Assembly: GCF_014898055.3 (NCBI RefSeq)
Contig: NW_023604861.1
Coordinates: 95,544,083-95,608,082, forward strand
DNA from: Talpa occidentalis
Taxonomy: Eukaryota; Chordata; Mammalia; Eulipotyphla; Talpidae
Length of the DNA stretch: 64,000 bases
Direction of reading: 5' to 3'
The position numbers and the translations under genes were made by a program. The stretch's first letter is position 1; every line of letters begins with the position of its first letter. This document shows, one piece after another, positions 22,770 through 33,880 of the stretch. The notes under the pieces are model-generated. The model saw nothing but the letters and a program-made list of their open reading frames with translations, made no database searches and was not told where the DNA came from.

Positions 22770-23706
22770 CTGTGAGTTCAGCATCCCCCTGACACCAAGT
22801 CAGACCAAGAGTCTAAAGCAAACCACACACCCCTGTCCCTCAGGATACAGATGCACCACCCTCAGCCAACACCAGAGCCTGGGCCACACAGCACAGGAAA
22901 GGAGTAGAACCAAGCAGGATTGAGTCCCTGAATGCACTTTTGGTTCAACATATATTTTTTCACTCTCATACCCTCTGTGTTCTTGCAGTGCTATCTGGGA
23001 CAAGTTCTATGCTTTATACCTTCCCCTTTATCTTCATTTTGAAACCTAACTATTGGAATTACAAGGTTTTACCCTTTGTTTGAAAAAGAGGTCATTGTAT
23101 TGTGATCAAAGACTTTGTATAATAGCATTGGGATCTTGAATCTGCTATGAATTTATAGAATTTGAGTGGGCACTCAAGTATGAATGTTTTTAGTAATTGT
23201 TCTCAGACATACTCCCCCTGAGGATATTTTGTGTGCAATGTGATCTAAGGACATTTATCAAGTGAGGACATGAAGTACAAAATGGAGTAGGAAGCTGAGA
23301 AAAGGGGAAAATATCAATTTCTGAATATAATCAAATATTATACTAAGTATACACCCCAAACTGCAAAATCTCAACATGTATTCATTCTGTGCTATCTCCC
23401 CTCCCCCTTGTCTGCTCCATGCTGATGTGACCACACTGACAGGGAGCCTGAGGGTGACTTACTCATCACCCCCTTTGTTCTTACTGGGGCTCAGAAATCC
23501 TTGCATCTTCTTGCTGCTGTGCAGGCCCAGGATGTGTGCACACAGGGCCAGGAAAGGGAGGGCCTGTTGGCCAGCCAGGGTACAGAACCCTGAGCCTTAG
23601 TCAGTCCCCTGAGTCCCCATCATCTTTCTCTCCACACACACAGAGCCTCTGAGCCTGCTCCCCAGAGAAGCAGCATGTGTGGGCAGCTGGGGTGGCTAAA
23701 CACAGT
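22770..23706. repeat. IGKV2 3'-flank block (V7 copy)
   Basis: The sequence from 'gttcagcatccccctgac' through 'cctctgagcctgctccc' recurs in the same order downstream of V11, V12 and V14. It marks the 3' part of the IGKV2 duplication unit. No gene is seen in it. Confidence 0.7.
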
Positions 23707-23734
23707 GGTTTTTGTTTAGGGCTCAACCACTGTG
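23707..23734 (-). promoter_or_regulatory. V7 recombination signal, 12-RSS
   Basis: The heptamer CACAGTG (23,734-23,728), a 12-bp spacer and the nonamer ACAAAAACC (23,715-23,707) are consensus, although the V exon is frameshifted. Confidence 0.9.
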
Positions 23735-24465
23735 GGCGGGTGATGGCTACGTTGATGGCAGTAATAGACTCCAACATCCTCAGCCTCCACCCTGCTGATC
23801 TTCAGGGTGAAATCTGTGCCTGACCCGCTGCCACTGAACCTGTCTGGGACTCCATTATTTCTGTTGGAAACCCAATAGATCAGGCGCCTTGGAGACTGGC
23901 CTGGCTTTTGCAGGTACCAATACAAATAGGTTTTTCCATTACTATGTTGGAGGCTCTGAGTGGCCCTGCAGGAGATGGAGACCTGCTCCCCAGGGACGAT
24001 GGCCAGAGGGGCGTCTGGGTCAACACAGCATCCCCGCTGGATCCTAAAGTGACTAGAGAAAATATAAGGTTAAGGTTAAAGTTTATGCACCTTTTTATGA
24101 TTGTCCTTTGCTAATTATTTCATACTGTATCATTTTTATGTGACATTGACACCAAAAATAACCACTTTCAAAACAAATTTTAAGGCCTATGTGGTGAGGG
24201 GGGTTAGAATTCTACTACAACCTTTCCCTCTTTCTGTGCTCACTGGAGCACAGGTCTCTGGTAGTAAGACTTTCTAATTCTCACAGCTTTGAATATTTCT
24301 TGCTGCTTTCCAGAAACAGACATATGTGTTGAAAGTGTGTATAGAATACACAGGTGTGGTCACCCTGGGCTCAGCCTCTCCACCTCATAACCTTTCTCCT
24401 CTCCCCTCTGCCTTACCTGGGGTCCAGAGCATCAGCAGCCCCAGCAGCTCAGCAGGGAACCTCAT
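23735..24465 (-). pseudogene. IGKV: V7: IGKV2-like kappa V pseudogene
   Basis: The leader exon 24,417-24,465 ([17 protein letters not shown]) and 373-bp intron are intact. The V exon 23,735-24,043 begins with AVLTQTPL, then has a 4-nt deletion in FR1 near 24,004-24,008. There the SLP codons preceding VPGEQ are disrupted, so everything after is out of frame with the leader. The remaining frame keeps [14 protein letters not shown], the IGKV2 FR3 [15 protein letters not shown] and germline CDR3 [11 protein letters not shown] and octamer are perfect, so only this frameshift appears to disable it. It could still rearrange non-productively. Confidence 0.9.
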
Positions 24466-24563
24466 TTTGAGAAGCTGAACTGAGGAGCCCCCTGAGTCAA
24501 GGCAAGATCAGAGCTGGCCTTTTAGCTCAGACTTGCAAGGGCAGCTCCTCCCTGGGGACCCTC

Positions 24564-24571
24564 ATGCAAAT
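24564..24571 (-). promoter_or_regulatory. V7 promoter octamer
   Basis: Perfect ATTTGCAT, 99 bp upstream of the V7 ATG. A TATA-like 'agctaaaagg' lies between them near 24,519-24,528. Confidence 0.78.
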
Positions 24572-24784
24572 GCCCTGGGGCCAGCTGGGTGGAGAGAGCC
24601 CAAAGGGGGACACAGGAACCTCTTGGGAGGAGAGAGAACACAATATCCTCACTCTTTGGAGGAAATGTAAGTGGGGAAATGTTTGCTCCTGCAGTGGTGC
24701 CGGGAGGATAATCTATGTGTGAGTGTCTTATCCAGTTGCAAGGGACAGGACTGGACAGAGAGTGAGACCAGTCAGCCTTGAGTG

Positions 24785-25640
24785 TCCTTTATGGTATTTG
24801 CTATAAAAACAGACACTTAGACCAATGGAACAGTAGAGAATCCAGAAATAAACCTCCAAATATGTAGTTAATTAGCTTCAAGGAGCCAAGAACACTCAAT
24901 GGGCAGAAGAGTCTCTTCAACAAATGTTATTGGGAAAACTGGATGACCACCTGCTGAAAATAAAATTGGATCCCAATCTTATACCACTCACAAAATTAAT
25001 CTGAAATGAATTAAATAAGTAATGTAAGAGTGACTTATGTAAAAGAATAAAACTCCTACAGGAAAAATTAGGGAAAAAACTGCTTAACAGTGACAATGAG
25101 TTTTTGGAGATGTCAACAAAAGTGCAAGCAACAAAAGCAAAAATCAGGAAATGAACCACATCAGTCTAAAAAGCTTCACAAAAAAGAAGTAATCAATCAA
25201 GTGAAAAGGTAACCTATGGACTAGGAGAAAGTATTTGCAAGTCACATATTGGATAAAAGTGTAATATACCAGATCTATTAAGAGTTCATACAACTCAGTA
25301 ACAAGAAAAAACACAATTTGATTAAAAATAGTGGAACTGTACAGGTGTCTTTTCAAAGAGCATATACGAAGCATCAACCCTATTTACATGAGAGCATGAT
25401 CAATATCACTAATCATTAGGAGATGTAAATCAAAACCCCAGTGAGATATCACTGCACCCTTTTATGGACTATCATCAAAAAACCCTTACATATAGTTGGT
25501 GGCAAAGTAAACTGATGAAACCACTCTGGAAAAATAGGTGGAGTTACTCCAAAAACTTGCAAATAGAACTGCCATTTGATTCAGTCATTCTAATTATGAG
25601 CATAAATGCAAAAAAGTGAGACTAGGTTATCAGAAATAGC
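24785..25640 (+). mobile_element. LINE-1 ORF2 3' portion, decayed
   Basis: The sense strand carries recognisable L1 ORF2 text: 'aaaacagacacttagaccaa', 'ggatgaccacctgctgaaaa', 'gagatgtaaatcaaaacccc'. Many stops and internal deletions mean nothing is coding. Close paralogues lie at 53,985-55,080 and 63,150-64,000, all upstream of IGKV2 genes, so the insertion predates those duplications. Confidence 0.82.
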
Positions 25641-25689
25641 TGCATTCTCTCCATTCACAGTATGGAAATAACCCACCAACAGGTAGGGG

Positions 25690-26080
25690 AAAAGTTGGGA
25701 CATATCACACCTGCAGGTAGAGAAGGACAAGGTGAGGTCTGGAAAGTCATACAAGCTAGAGCGCCAGTTCCCCAACTTGGGCTTTCCAGAAAGATCTGAA
25801 GACCACAAGAGCAGGCAACTTATCCATCCAGTAGATGATGTGTTCTGGCTTCTAGGGAAACAACAGAAAATCACCATTTCTAGTATTTGCCTCCCTGATT
25901 AATCCCCTACAGTCTATTAAGAGACTGTGCATTAAATTCTAACTCCCTGTAGTAAAACAATTCCTAACAGGAAACACAAATAGAAAAAAATTGGTGAAAG
26001 ACATCTTATACAGGACTATTATTTAATATATATAAAAAATTCTGAAGACTCAACAATAAGAGAACAAAGAAAACCCCCCA
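25690..26080. repeat. V-unit 3' block between L1 remnants
   Basis: The motif around 25,850-25,920 ('ttctagggaaacaacagaaa' to 'tgcctccctga') recurs near 10,365, 15,965, 36,240, 46,560 and 59,755, beside V genes of all three subgroups. It seems an ancient part of the basic V duplication unit. No gene is seen. Confidence 0.5.
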
Positions 26081-26319
26081 AAATTGGACCTATGTCCTTC
26101 AGAGATACCCCACCAAGAAGTAATACCACTCTTGAATCAGCATATGAATAGATGCTCCACCTCACATGTCATCAGGAATTGCAACAAAATCAGTGGTGAC
26201 ACACAATGTAGCCCTGCTGGGAGGCCTGAATCTAGAGCACAGCTCTGCCCTGGGCTGGCAGTGGGGTGCAGGAGTCTTCCATACCTGCTGTGAGGACGCA
26301 GGGGCACTTTGACCACAGA

Positions 26320-26960
26320 TTGTAAGCTTCTTACAAGATGAAACCTCCTCTACCATATGATCCAGCGAGTGGACTCCTTGATATTTACCCCAAACAGTGA
26401 AGCTGGTGTCCCATAAAATCTGCTCACAGTGTTTATGGTGCTTTATTCATAAATGCCAGAACTTGGGAGTGTCCAGGATCCCTCAGTTTGTGGTAAACAT
26501 ATAAACTATGACACATCCAGAAAATGGGACATTATTCAGCACTAAAAAGAAATGAGTTTATAAGCTGTGAAAGGATATGGAAGAATTTCAATTTAAGGGG
26601 GCAAGTCAATCTGAGAAAAGCCCCATGCCATGTGATTCCATCTGAAGGGGAAGGTGACAGTAATGACATCAGTGGTGTCAGGGGCTGGAGGGAAGGGTCA
26701 ACTGGTGGAGGATATTGAGGTCAGTGAAACTGCTCTGTAGGACACGGTCATGGTGGACACATGTCATTGTCAATTTGTCCAAATCCTACCAGGTGTGACT
26801 CCTCTTGTAAACTACAGGTTTGGGTTCATCAATTATAACACATGTACCATTGTGGTGGGGGAGATTGAAAGCAGAAAAGATGGTATATTACTTTTGTGTG
26901 GGGCAAGGTTGCTATGGGATTTCCATACATTTTGCTAATTTTTTCCGGTAACCTAAGAAT
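26320..26960 (+). mobile_element. Ancient LINE-1 3' end
   Basis: Diverged sense L1 tail: 'accatatgatccagcgag', 'gggacattattcagcacta', 'ggtcatggtggacacatgtc'. A paralogue lies at 36,590-36,960 in the same position relative to V10, so it predates the V8/V10 duplication. Confidence 0.65.
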
Positions 26961-27287
26961 ACTCTTTAAAAAAAGTAATTTGTAAAAGAAAGGTCTTGCT
27001 CAAAATACCTATATTGATTCTTCTCCTACTGTATGATCCTGAGTGATCTCACAAGCAGACAGTTAGGGAGTAATCATATCTGTCTTTATTAAATCAGCAG
27101 AAATGTTGACATGTTTGTTCTGCTGGTCTAAGGAGGAGAAAGAGAAGAGTAGTCTCCCTGCCTGGCCCTTCTACCAGAACCTTCCAGTTCTTCATTGTGT
27201 GATGACATCTGAGATGCCGCCTCCATAGATGGGGCACCAGGAGGAGCAGCTGGGGCTGCCCAGCCTCACACATCTGCTTCCCTGGGT

Positions 27288-27315
27288 GGTTTTTGTTCAG
27301 GCTTGTGTCACTGTG
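27288..27315 (-). promoter_or_regulatory. V8 recombination signal, 12-RSS
   Basis: The heptamer CACAGTG (27,315-27,309), a 12-bp spacer and the nonamer ACAAAAACC (27,296-27,288) are all consensus. Confidence 0.92.
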
Positions 27316-27796
27316 GGAGGGTAGCTATCATGCTGCTGACAGCAGTAATTGGCAGCATCTTCAGGCTCCAGGCTGCTGATGGTGAGAGTGAAATCTGTCC
27401 CAGAGCCACTGCCACTGAAGCGGGATGGGACCCCAGGCTGCACACTGTTTGCATAATAGATCAGGAGCTTAGGAGCTTTTCCTGGTTTCTGCTGATACCA
27501 GGCTAAATTGCTGCTAATACCCTGACTGGCCCGGCAGGAGATGGTGACTCTGTCTCTTGGAGATGCAGACACGGAGGGTGGAGACTGGCTCATCTCTGAT
27601 GAGCCAGACTGGCCAGGTGGATGTCACACCTGGCCCCTGAGATGGGAATGTAAAAGCACATGTTAATCATGTCATCAGAGGGCTTCCCTGAGGGCCAGGG
27701 GTCCTGCCCACCCGGGGCTGATGAGCTCCTGGTGTTTCCTTCCTCACCTGGGAGCCAGAGCAGCAGGAGGCTGAGGAGCTGAGCGGGGGCCCTCAT
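27316..27796 (-). pseudogene. IGKV: V8: IGKV1-like kappa V pseudogene
   Basis: The leader exon 27,748-27,796 encodes [17 protein letters not shown]; the more upstream ATG usual in IGKV1 reads CTG. The intron is 111 bp. The V exon 27,316-27,636 is 321 nt instead of 298 because of a 23-nt insertion at 27,595-27,617, just after the codons for the first two mature residues. It shifts the frame and leads to a stop. The rest is well conserved: [28 protein letters not shown], germline CDR3 QQHDSYPP. The residues before the second cysteine are ANYCC rather than ATYYC. Apart from the insertion it is very close to functional V10. Confidence 0.9.
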
Positions 27797-27881
27797 GTCC
27801 AGATGGGTCCTGACTGGACTGACCCTCAGGGGCTGGGGCAGACTATGAATAGTGTGGAGGGAGGGGCTGTGCTCTGGAAAC

Positions 27882-27889
27882 ATGCAAAT
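27882..27889 (-). promoter_or_regulatory. V8 promoter octamer
   Basis: Perfect ATTTGCAT on the minus strand, 86 bp upstream of the leader ATG. Confidence 0.75.
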
Positions 27890-28934
27890 GAGCAGGGGCG
27901 GGGCCTTGGGCACAGCTGCAGGGGCTGATCTCAGTGACAGCAAAGAGGCAGGGAAAGAAATTGTATTAACATATTTTGATTGTGTGAATATTACGGTTGT
28001 CAAAGAGGGTTCCTTTAAGCTATAATTAAAGGATAGTCTGTGTGAGAAACTGCCTTCACTATTAGAGAGAAATGCATTGATATAGAAGGGCAATAAAAAC
28101 TGTCAGGGGTTGCTAAGCCCTGTCCCCCCCACCCCATGTCTGAGGCCCTGTCCCATCAGGTACACTTTGGCCCCAAGGTCAGGGTGTTCTCCCCCGATAT
28201 CTGATAGTCTCCTCCCTCCCCAGAGCTGTGTCATCACACAGACCCGAGCACACGCTCTGGTCTCCCTGGACTGTAGCTCATGTCCTTCATCCTCACCCCC
28301 TACCAGGTGCTCCCTTCTGAACTGAGGTCCTCCCAGACCAACTCCTCAGTGATCCCTGGAGTCTACTGTGTCCCTGCACCTGCACATTCCCCCATTGCTA
28401 TGTCTCTTCCAGATCCCAGAAGATAGCAGCTCTAGTTCAGGGTGAGGCAAGTTCTCCCTACCCAGCTGCCTTCTCTTCTCGTGCTGCCAAAACACTGCCC
28501 TCCATGCCATGTCTGCCCCCATGTGCGGCCTCTGAGCACATCCTACTGTGTGTCCTATTTCCACCCCCACCCTCCTGCACGGGATTCCTGGAGGAGGCAG
28601 AGCCTCAGGACAGCAGAGGGCAGGATGGTGAGACTCTCCATGGTCTCATTCTGAGGCGCCTCAGCCTGTGTATGAAACAGGCTGACCTGGGGGGACTCAG
28701 AAAAGGAGGTGGGACCAGACACACTGAAGCTTCCACTCAGGGGTGCAGGGACATGCTCTGTGTGGAGCTGAGGGGTGTTGGGCTGATGGAGGAAGGAGGA
28801 AGGAGGGATGTGAACAGGGGGGATAAGACCGAAGATTATCTCACAGCCTTAAATCTCTGACAAGTTCCCAGAGACAACACAGGTCCCAGGCAAGAATATG
28901 ACATGCAAGGAGTGTTTGCTCCTATAGAGGAAGG

Positions 28935-29220
28935 TCAGACTCCTGATGGTGAGAGACATGTATCCAAACCCGCTGCCTGTGCTAACAAGCACCATGTCAG
29001 GGCCAGGACAAGAAATTAGGAACTCAGGGTTGGTTCTGCTTTTTGCTGATTTCAGGTTGAACAATGTTGAGGCTGATTATGAGGGTCACATTGACCCTCT
29101 TCTGGGGTCAGGGAAGGAGCTGGAGATGGGGTCCACAGGTGTTCCTAATGAAGACTATGTCCTCATTGCTCAGCAGAGTCAGACCAGCAAGAGAAAGAAG
29201 TTTAGAAATGGGGTCCCTAT
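28935..29220 (-). pseudogene. Decayed kappa V relic (paralogue of the 39.5-kb relic)
   Basis: The minus strand has a FR2 footprint TGAAATCAGCAAAAA (tryptophan TGG changed to TGA, then Asn-Gln-Gln-Lys). Upstream of it is a CDR1/FR1-like stretch and, downstream in the gene, a FR3-like 'cagcgggtttgg...ctctcaccatcagg' trace near 28,945-28,980. A leader-like segment at 29,172-29,220 has ATA instead of ATG and two stops, and most of the intron is deleted. It was recognised by alignment by eye to V genes here and to the better copy at 39,450-39,897. No RSS is visible. Confidence 0.55.
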
Positions 29221-29229
29221 GTTCCTGAG

Positions 29230-29560
29230 TTGCCTCCTGAGGCTGACCCTGCTCAGATGGGTGGGGGTGGCTCTGAGGACAGAGTTGTGGCAGCTGGGAG
29301 GTCTCAGCCACTTGCAGACACAGGACACAGACACTGGCAGGTTTGCTCAGACATATATACTGGAGCTCCCCCAGGTGTCTGTCCCCCAGAGATGCATCCC
29401 AACATTAGCACCTCCCTGTAGATACTAGGACAGCCTCCCTCTTACCCTGACAGTGTTTCTAAAGTCAGGCCTGAGTCTGAGGTTTACAGTGGCGTTAGTG
29501 CCCGTTTTGTGATATAGCAGCTTACAGGATTTTCTATGTGGTCCCCACTCAGGGTATGAG
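29230..29560. repeat. Recurring module X, copy 1
   Basis: The sequence from 'ctgaggctgaccctg' to 'tgatatagcagcttacagg' recurs, in whole or part, at 39,900-40,240, 46,735-47,000, 55,505-55,762 and 59,920-60,180. Here and at 39.9 kb it directly precedes the relic V leader, so it may be that relic subgroup's 5' flank. I cannot assign it to a repeat family. Confidence 0.6.
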
Positions 29561-31825
29561 ACTTTTTGATATTTGTCATGATGCCAGTACTTTTCTTAGG
29601 GATCAGACCACGCAGGCTCACAAATAGATTCTCTTCTTAAAAAGCAGTCGGAGTAGAAGATGAAAGACTAATAGATGGGTAAGAAGTGTTCATACCATGT
29701 TGGTGACAAGTCTGCAGGGACTAGGTCCTGTGATCACTGATAAGCCAAAACCTGGTTTGGAAAAGAGGGGGTGACCAGAAGGGGGCCGACAGGTACAAGA
29801 GGGATGTGAGGCAGGAAGCAGAGGACTCCTGGTTTAGATCTCAACCCTATTCCTCCCTCCTCAGAGAAACATCCCAGAGCAGTTCTGAAAACCACAAAAT
29901 TGCACCCGTGGGGTGGCACCCGCAGGCAACTGGTGAGACTTGTGCTCTGAGCAAGGACACCATGAGTGATAGTGTAACCATTTAGACCTTACTGAACAAC
30001 AGAACTATCTCTAATTGTAAAATGTATACATTTGTGCTGTCCAACATGGATATTATTATCATATCACTGACTATTCAGCATGTGAAATATACCTGTAGCA
30101 ACTGAAGAGCTAAATTTCTAATTACAATTAGTTCTAAGTTAAATTCATAGAGCCATGTAAGGTTAGAATTCACAGGATGCAGCTTTATAAATTAATTTTC
30201 AGGAATATCATCAGGAAAACTAGGCTGTTAATTGTCAAGCACAGAGACTGTTATACAGCAGGTATACAAAATGTGGGGTGTGGTGTGATCAAGGTGGATG
30301 ACGCATCTGCTAGCTTTTGGGAACTTTTCCTATTTTTTTTTCCTACTTCTAGGTTCAGGTTTGGATCCTGAACACAAAAACAACCCATGGTTTCTGTGTC
30401 CCACCTGATCATCTCCCCAGTAAAGTCTTACTGGCTGATCAAAAGGGGCTGTGATGGTTGCAGTGGCTGAAAAGAGGTCCCACTCTCAGCGTCATGGAGC
30501 CCGTGCACTGTCATATGGACACCCCAAGTTTCTTTTCTCAGCTGGAAGCAGAGCACCGAATACAAAGACACAGAACCCTGGGTCCAGAGCAGCACCTGCT
30601 GGAATCCATCCTGCCAAAGGGCAGTGACCTACCTCTGATAAATGGTAACACACAAAACAGCAACAATGTAATGCAGAGACTCTGAAACACAATGGTGAGT
30701 TAGCAGGTATTTAATCAGTGCACAGGTCAACCATTTATTGTAGATAGAGAACTGGCCTGATATGAAGGCTTACAAGGATCCCACACAACAGGATAATCAA
30801 GGGCCTGTAAGTAGTTGGAAGATCAGAGATCAAGAGACCTGGGAGAAAGGCCTATGGATATACCTTATGCAAGTGGCACTAAGAAAGCAGAAGTCCCATG
30901 TCACAGTTCAGCAGAGAATGGCCAGTTGAGATACCAAATACCACCCTCTGATTAGATTAGTTGACCCCTGACTCTGTATCAGACACCACAGTATTTGTAC
31001 AATGTTTGTGAATTGTGTGACCATGATGATAAGGATGGAGGCTATATTTATGCCCAGTGACTTGAGCTTACAGATGCCATCTCTGCCAGGGTCAGTTAAT
31101 TATCATCCTGTCTGGATATGAATTCTCAGCACCAGGGACTAACCCTAACAGTCACTGGGGAAATCTTGTATACAATCAGGTCACTTCCCCAAGTCCAGAT
31201 TCATCTTTAATGGAATTTATTATATTCTGGTTGTACTTAAGACTCTCCTACCCACTGAAGAATCTCAGCTGACCTCACCATTTGAGGTTTCACAGAGTTG
31301 ATAATTTACCAATATAGGGGTTTTCAGAAGCAGGAGCCTATTTTGTAATGAAGTACATGTAATAATAAAGCCATGACATGGAATAAAACGATCCTCACAT
31401 AAAAGGTAGGCTACGGTGCATTTGTTGGAAACTTTCCTTAAAGATGTATCCTAACTGTTGAAATGATGGGCTGAATAGCAAGTATTCATGGGATTGGAAG
31501 CCAAGAGAAAGGATGAGAAACAGCCTTTCTAGTCACTACTCATAGTAACCCAATCGGCAAATTGTTTTTCTTGTTGCTGGGCTCAAGGTTTTCATGGACA
31601 GAAATGAATCCTTTCACCTTGGGGTGTTATGGGATATCCAAAAATTGTGGTAATTGGAACTACTTGTATAAGCAAGTAAGCAATCAGTCAAAAAAAATGT
31701 ATATTTTAGCCAGTATATTAGCCTTGTTCATCATGAGGTGATATTATCTAATTATGTTTTGTGGGGCAGAACATAGTATGCCAGAGAAGCAGCATGTGTG
31801 GGCAGCTGGAGCTGCTGAACAGGGA

Positions 31826-31853
31826 CGTTTTTGTTCAGGGCTCAACCACTGTG
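31826..31853 (-). promoter_or_regulatory. V9 recombination signal, nearly consensus
   Basis: The heptamer CACAGTG (31,853-31,847) and 12-bp spacer are intact. The nonamer is ACAAAAACG (31,834-31,826), off consensus only at its last base. Confidence 0.9.
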
Positions 31854-32570
31854 GGAGGAGTATGTGTACCCTGCCCGCAGTAATAGACTCCAACATCCTC
31901 GGCCTCCACCCTGCTGATCTTCAGGGTGAAATCTGTGCCTGACCCGCTGCCACTGAACCTGCCAGTGTCCCTGTTGAAAACCTTATGGATCAGACGCCTT
32001 GGAGACTGGCCTGGCTTCTGCTGCAACCAATGCAAATAGGTGTTTCCATCACTATGTACGAAGCTCTGGCCCTGCAGGAGATGGAGACCTGCTCCCCAGG
32101 GACGATGGGCAGGGAGAGTGGGGTCTGGGTCAGCACAGCCTCCCCACTGGAAGCTAAAGTAACAAGAGGGAAAATACAAGTTGTACTCAAATATTATGAG
32201 CCGTTTACATGATTTCCCTGTGATAATTATTTCACACTACATCGCCTTTTGCATCATTTGACACCCCAAATATCTACTTTCAAATTAGATTTGTAAAGCA
32301 CACGGAGGTCCCTGGAATTCTCCTACATGCGCCCCCTAGTTCTCACTGGAGCAGAGCTTCCCAGTATCACATCCACCTAATTTTCACAGCTTTAAACACT
32401 CTTCCTACTCCTCAGATACTGAGTCTTTTGAATCTAAAAAAGTGTACAGACTACACGGGAGTGCTTACCCTGATTCAGCTACCTCACCCCCCTGACACTT
32501 CTCCCCTCCCCTCTGCCTTACCTGGGGTCCAGAGCAGCAGCAGCCCCAGCAGCTCAGCAGGGAACCTCGT
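31854..32570 (-). pseudogene. IGKV: V9: IGKV2-like kappa V pseudogene
   Basis: Several independent lesions are present. The leader start codon is ACG (32,568-32,570). FR1/CDR1 has a 4-nt deletion near 32,068, where the residues after SCRA lose codons and frame. FR3 lacks 9 nt near 31,961, so the three residues normally before RFSG are gone. The promoter octamer is also destroyed. Otherwise the IGKV2 pattern is clear: [52 protein letters not shown]3 GQGTHTPP. The V exon is 31,854-32,153, the intron 368 bp and the leader 32,522-32,570. Confidence 0.92.
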
Positions 32571-32668
32571 TTTGAGAAGCTGAACTGAGGAGCCCCCTGA
32601 GTCAAGGCAAGATCAGAGCTGGCCTTTTAGCTCAGACTTGCAAGGGCAGCTCCTCCTTGGGGACCCTC

Positions 32669-32676
32669 ATATAAAT
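32669..32676 (-). promoter_or_regulatory. V9 promoter octamer, lost
   Basis: At the exact position of the octamer in the other IGKV2 genes the minus strand reads ATTTATAT instead of ATTTGCAT, so Oct-factor binding is probably abolished. Confidence 0.8.
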
Positions 32677-33009
32677 GCCTGGTGGGAGGCAGCTGGGGGA
32701 GAGCACCAAAAAGGGTAGGGGAGTTCTTGTGAGGAGAGTGAAGACAATATCCTCGCTGTGTTGAGGAAATGTATGTGGTGGAGTCCGTGCTCCTGCAGTG
32801 GTGCTGGGAGGATCTGGCTGTGAGAGGCTGGCCCAGGTACAGGGATAGGACTAGACAGAGAGCAGCCCTGCCAGCCCAGAGCATCCTTCATTTTAGAGTC
32901 TTCTGTTGACTCTCTTAACTAACTCTAAACTACTCCCTGCTCCCCCTCCCCGCCTCTACAGCCACTCAATTGCCCATCATCACAGTTTCCTCCCAATACC
33001 ATCATGGAC

Positions 33010-33058
33010 TGAAGCTCTGACTGGCCCTGCAAGAGATTGAGACCTGCTCCCCAGGGAC
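33010..33058 (-). pseudogene. Isolated 49-bp IGKV2 V-exon fragment
   Basis: The minus strand matches the IGKV2 FR1-CDR1 segment encoding about [15 protein letters not shown] with a few changes, and has no V sequence on either side. It lies between two partial copies of a flank sequence ('catcacagtttcctcccaat' at about 32,979 and 33,220), absent from the paralogous site at about 56,700-56,880. It looks like a fragment captured during a local rearrangement. Confidence 0.8.
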
Positions 33059-33689
33059 CTCTTGCTTTTTCCTTTCAGCACTATCATTGTTTCAAGTCTC
33101 ATTCTCAAGTCTTAAATTTACAATAAATATCAAATGCTGGAAAACTTAATCTCCCCATCTTCTGAGCCCCTACCTTCCTGTTTTTCCCTCTCCTCCTAGC
33201 CGTTCAAATTGCCTGTCATCACAGTTTCCTCCCAATGCCATCATGGGCTGGAGCTATTTCAAGAATTCTCTGGTATGTGTTTGTTAAAAGCAAGAATCCA
33301 ACATCATTAAACTCTATAGCTCTAATTGGTTTGATTAAATGACTGACAAACCAGTCAGCATCCCTTTTAGAAAGTGCACATGTGTTTCAAAAAGTTACTC
33401 AAAATGGACGATATTATAGTTGGAAAGATGGTGGGACAAGTAAAAAAATAAATAAGGAAAAGCCACCTCCATCAGGGGAAAGCAGGGGGGCTTGTCATCG
33501 AAGTAACCCCTGATTGGCTATTTTAAATTGCCACTTTTGGGAGAGACTGAAACTACTATTAGGTCAGGTATTCGGCCTTGGTGAGGCTAGAAATGAAAGA
33601 CAACATTGGGTGGTTTCTCTTTTGTTGTTATTCCAATTATTATTATCATTATTTTGCTATAACATTGTGTTATAACTTCTTACATTTCA

Positions 33690-33880
33690 GGCGTTTACCA
33701 CTGGAAATCATCGTGTGTGCTACATTAAGTTCAGCACTAAAGGTCCATTTCTATCCTCCACACACAATTGTCCTCTTTGTCCTGATGACCCACCTTCCTT
33801 TCTTTCTGGCAACTACTCATTGGTTTATAGTCCTCGGGTTTGTTTCTGTTTGATTTAGTTCTCTCATCTGCTTCACTTGT
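33690..33880 (-). mobile_element. LINE-1 3'-UTR remnant, antisense
   Basis: Phrases such as 'cacacaattgtcctctttgt', 'tctggcaactactcattgg' and 'tttgtttctgtttgattta' match the reverse complement of old L1 3' ends. Shared with 57,290-57,480 upstream of V13. Confidence 0.6.

Larger units (their letters stand above)
28100..30110. repeat. IGKV1 5'-flank block (V8 copy of the V8/V10 duplication)
   Basis: This matches 38,600-40,760 upstream of V10 in order and orientation, including a decayed V relic and the module listed at 29,230-29,560. The longer open frames here are not conserved between the two copies and are not genes. From 30,110 to 31,780 I recognise no gene or element. Confidence 0.75.

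Noticed and set aside
24785..25640. Possible reverse-transcriptase coding gene
   Set aside because: The L1 ORF2 similarity is broken by many stops and deletions, and no frame is maintained.
28946..29428. Plus-strand open frame of 160 codons
   Set aside because: It lies antisense over the decayed V relic and module X, and the copy at 39.5 kb is not open.
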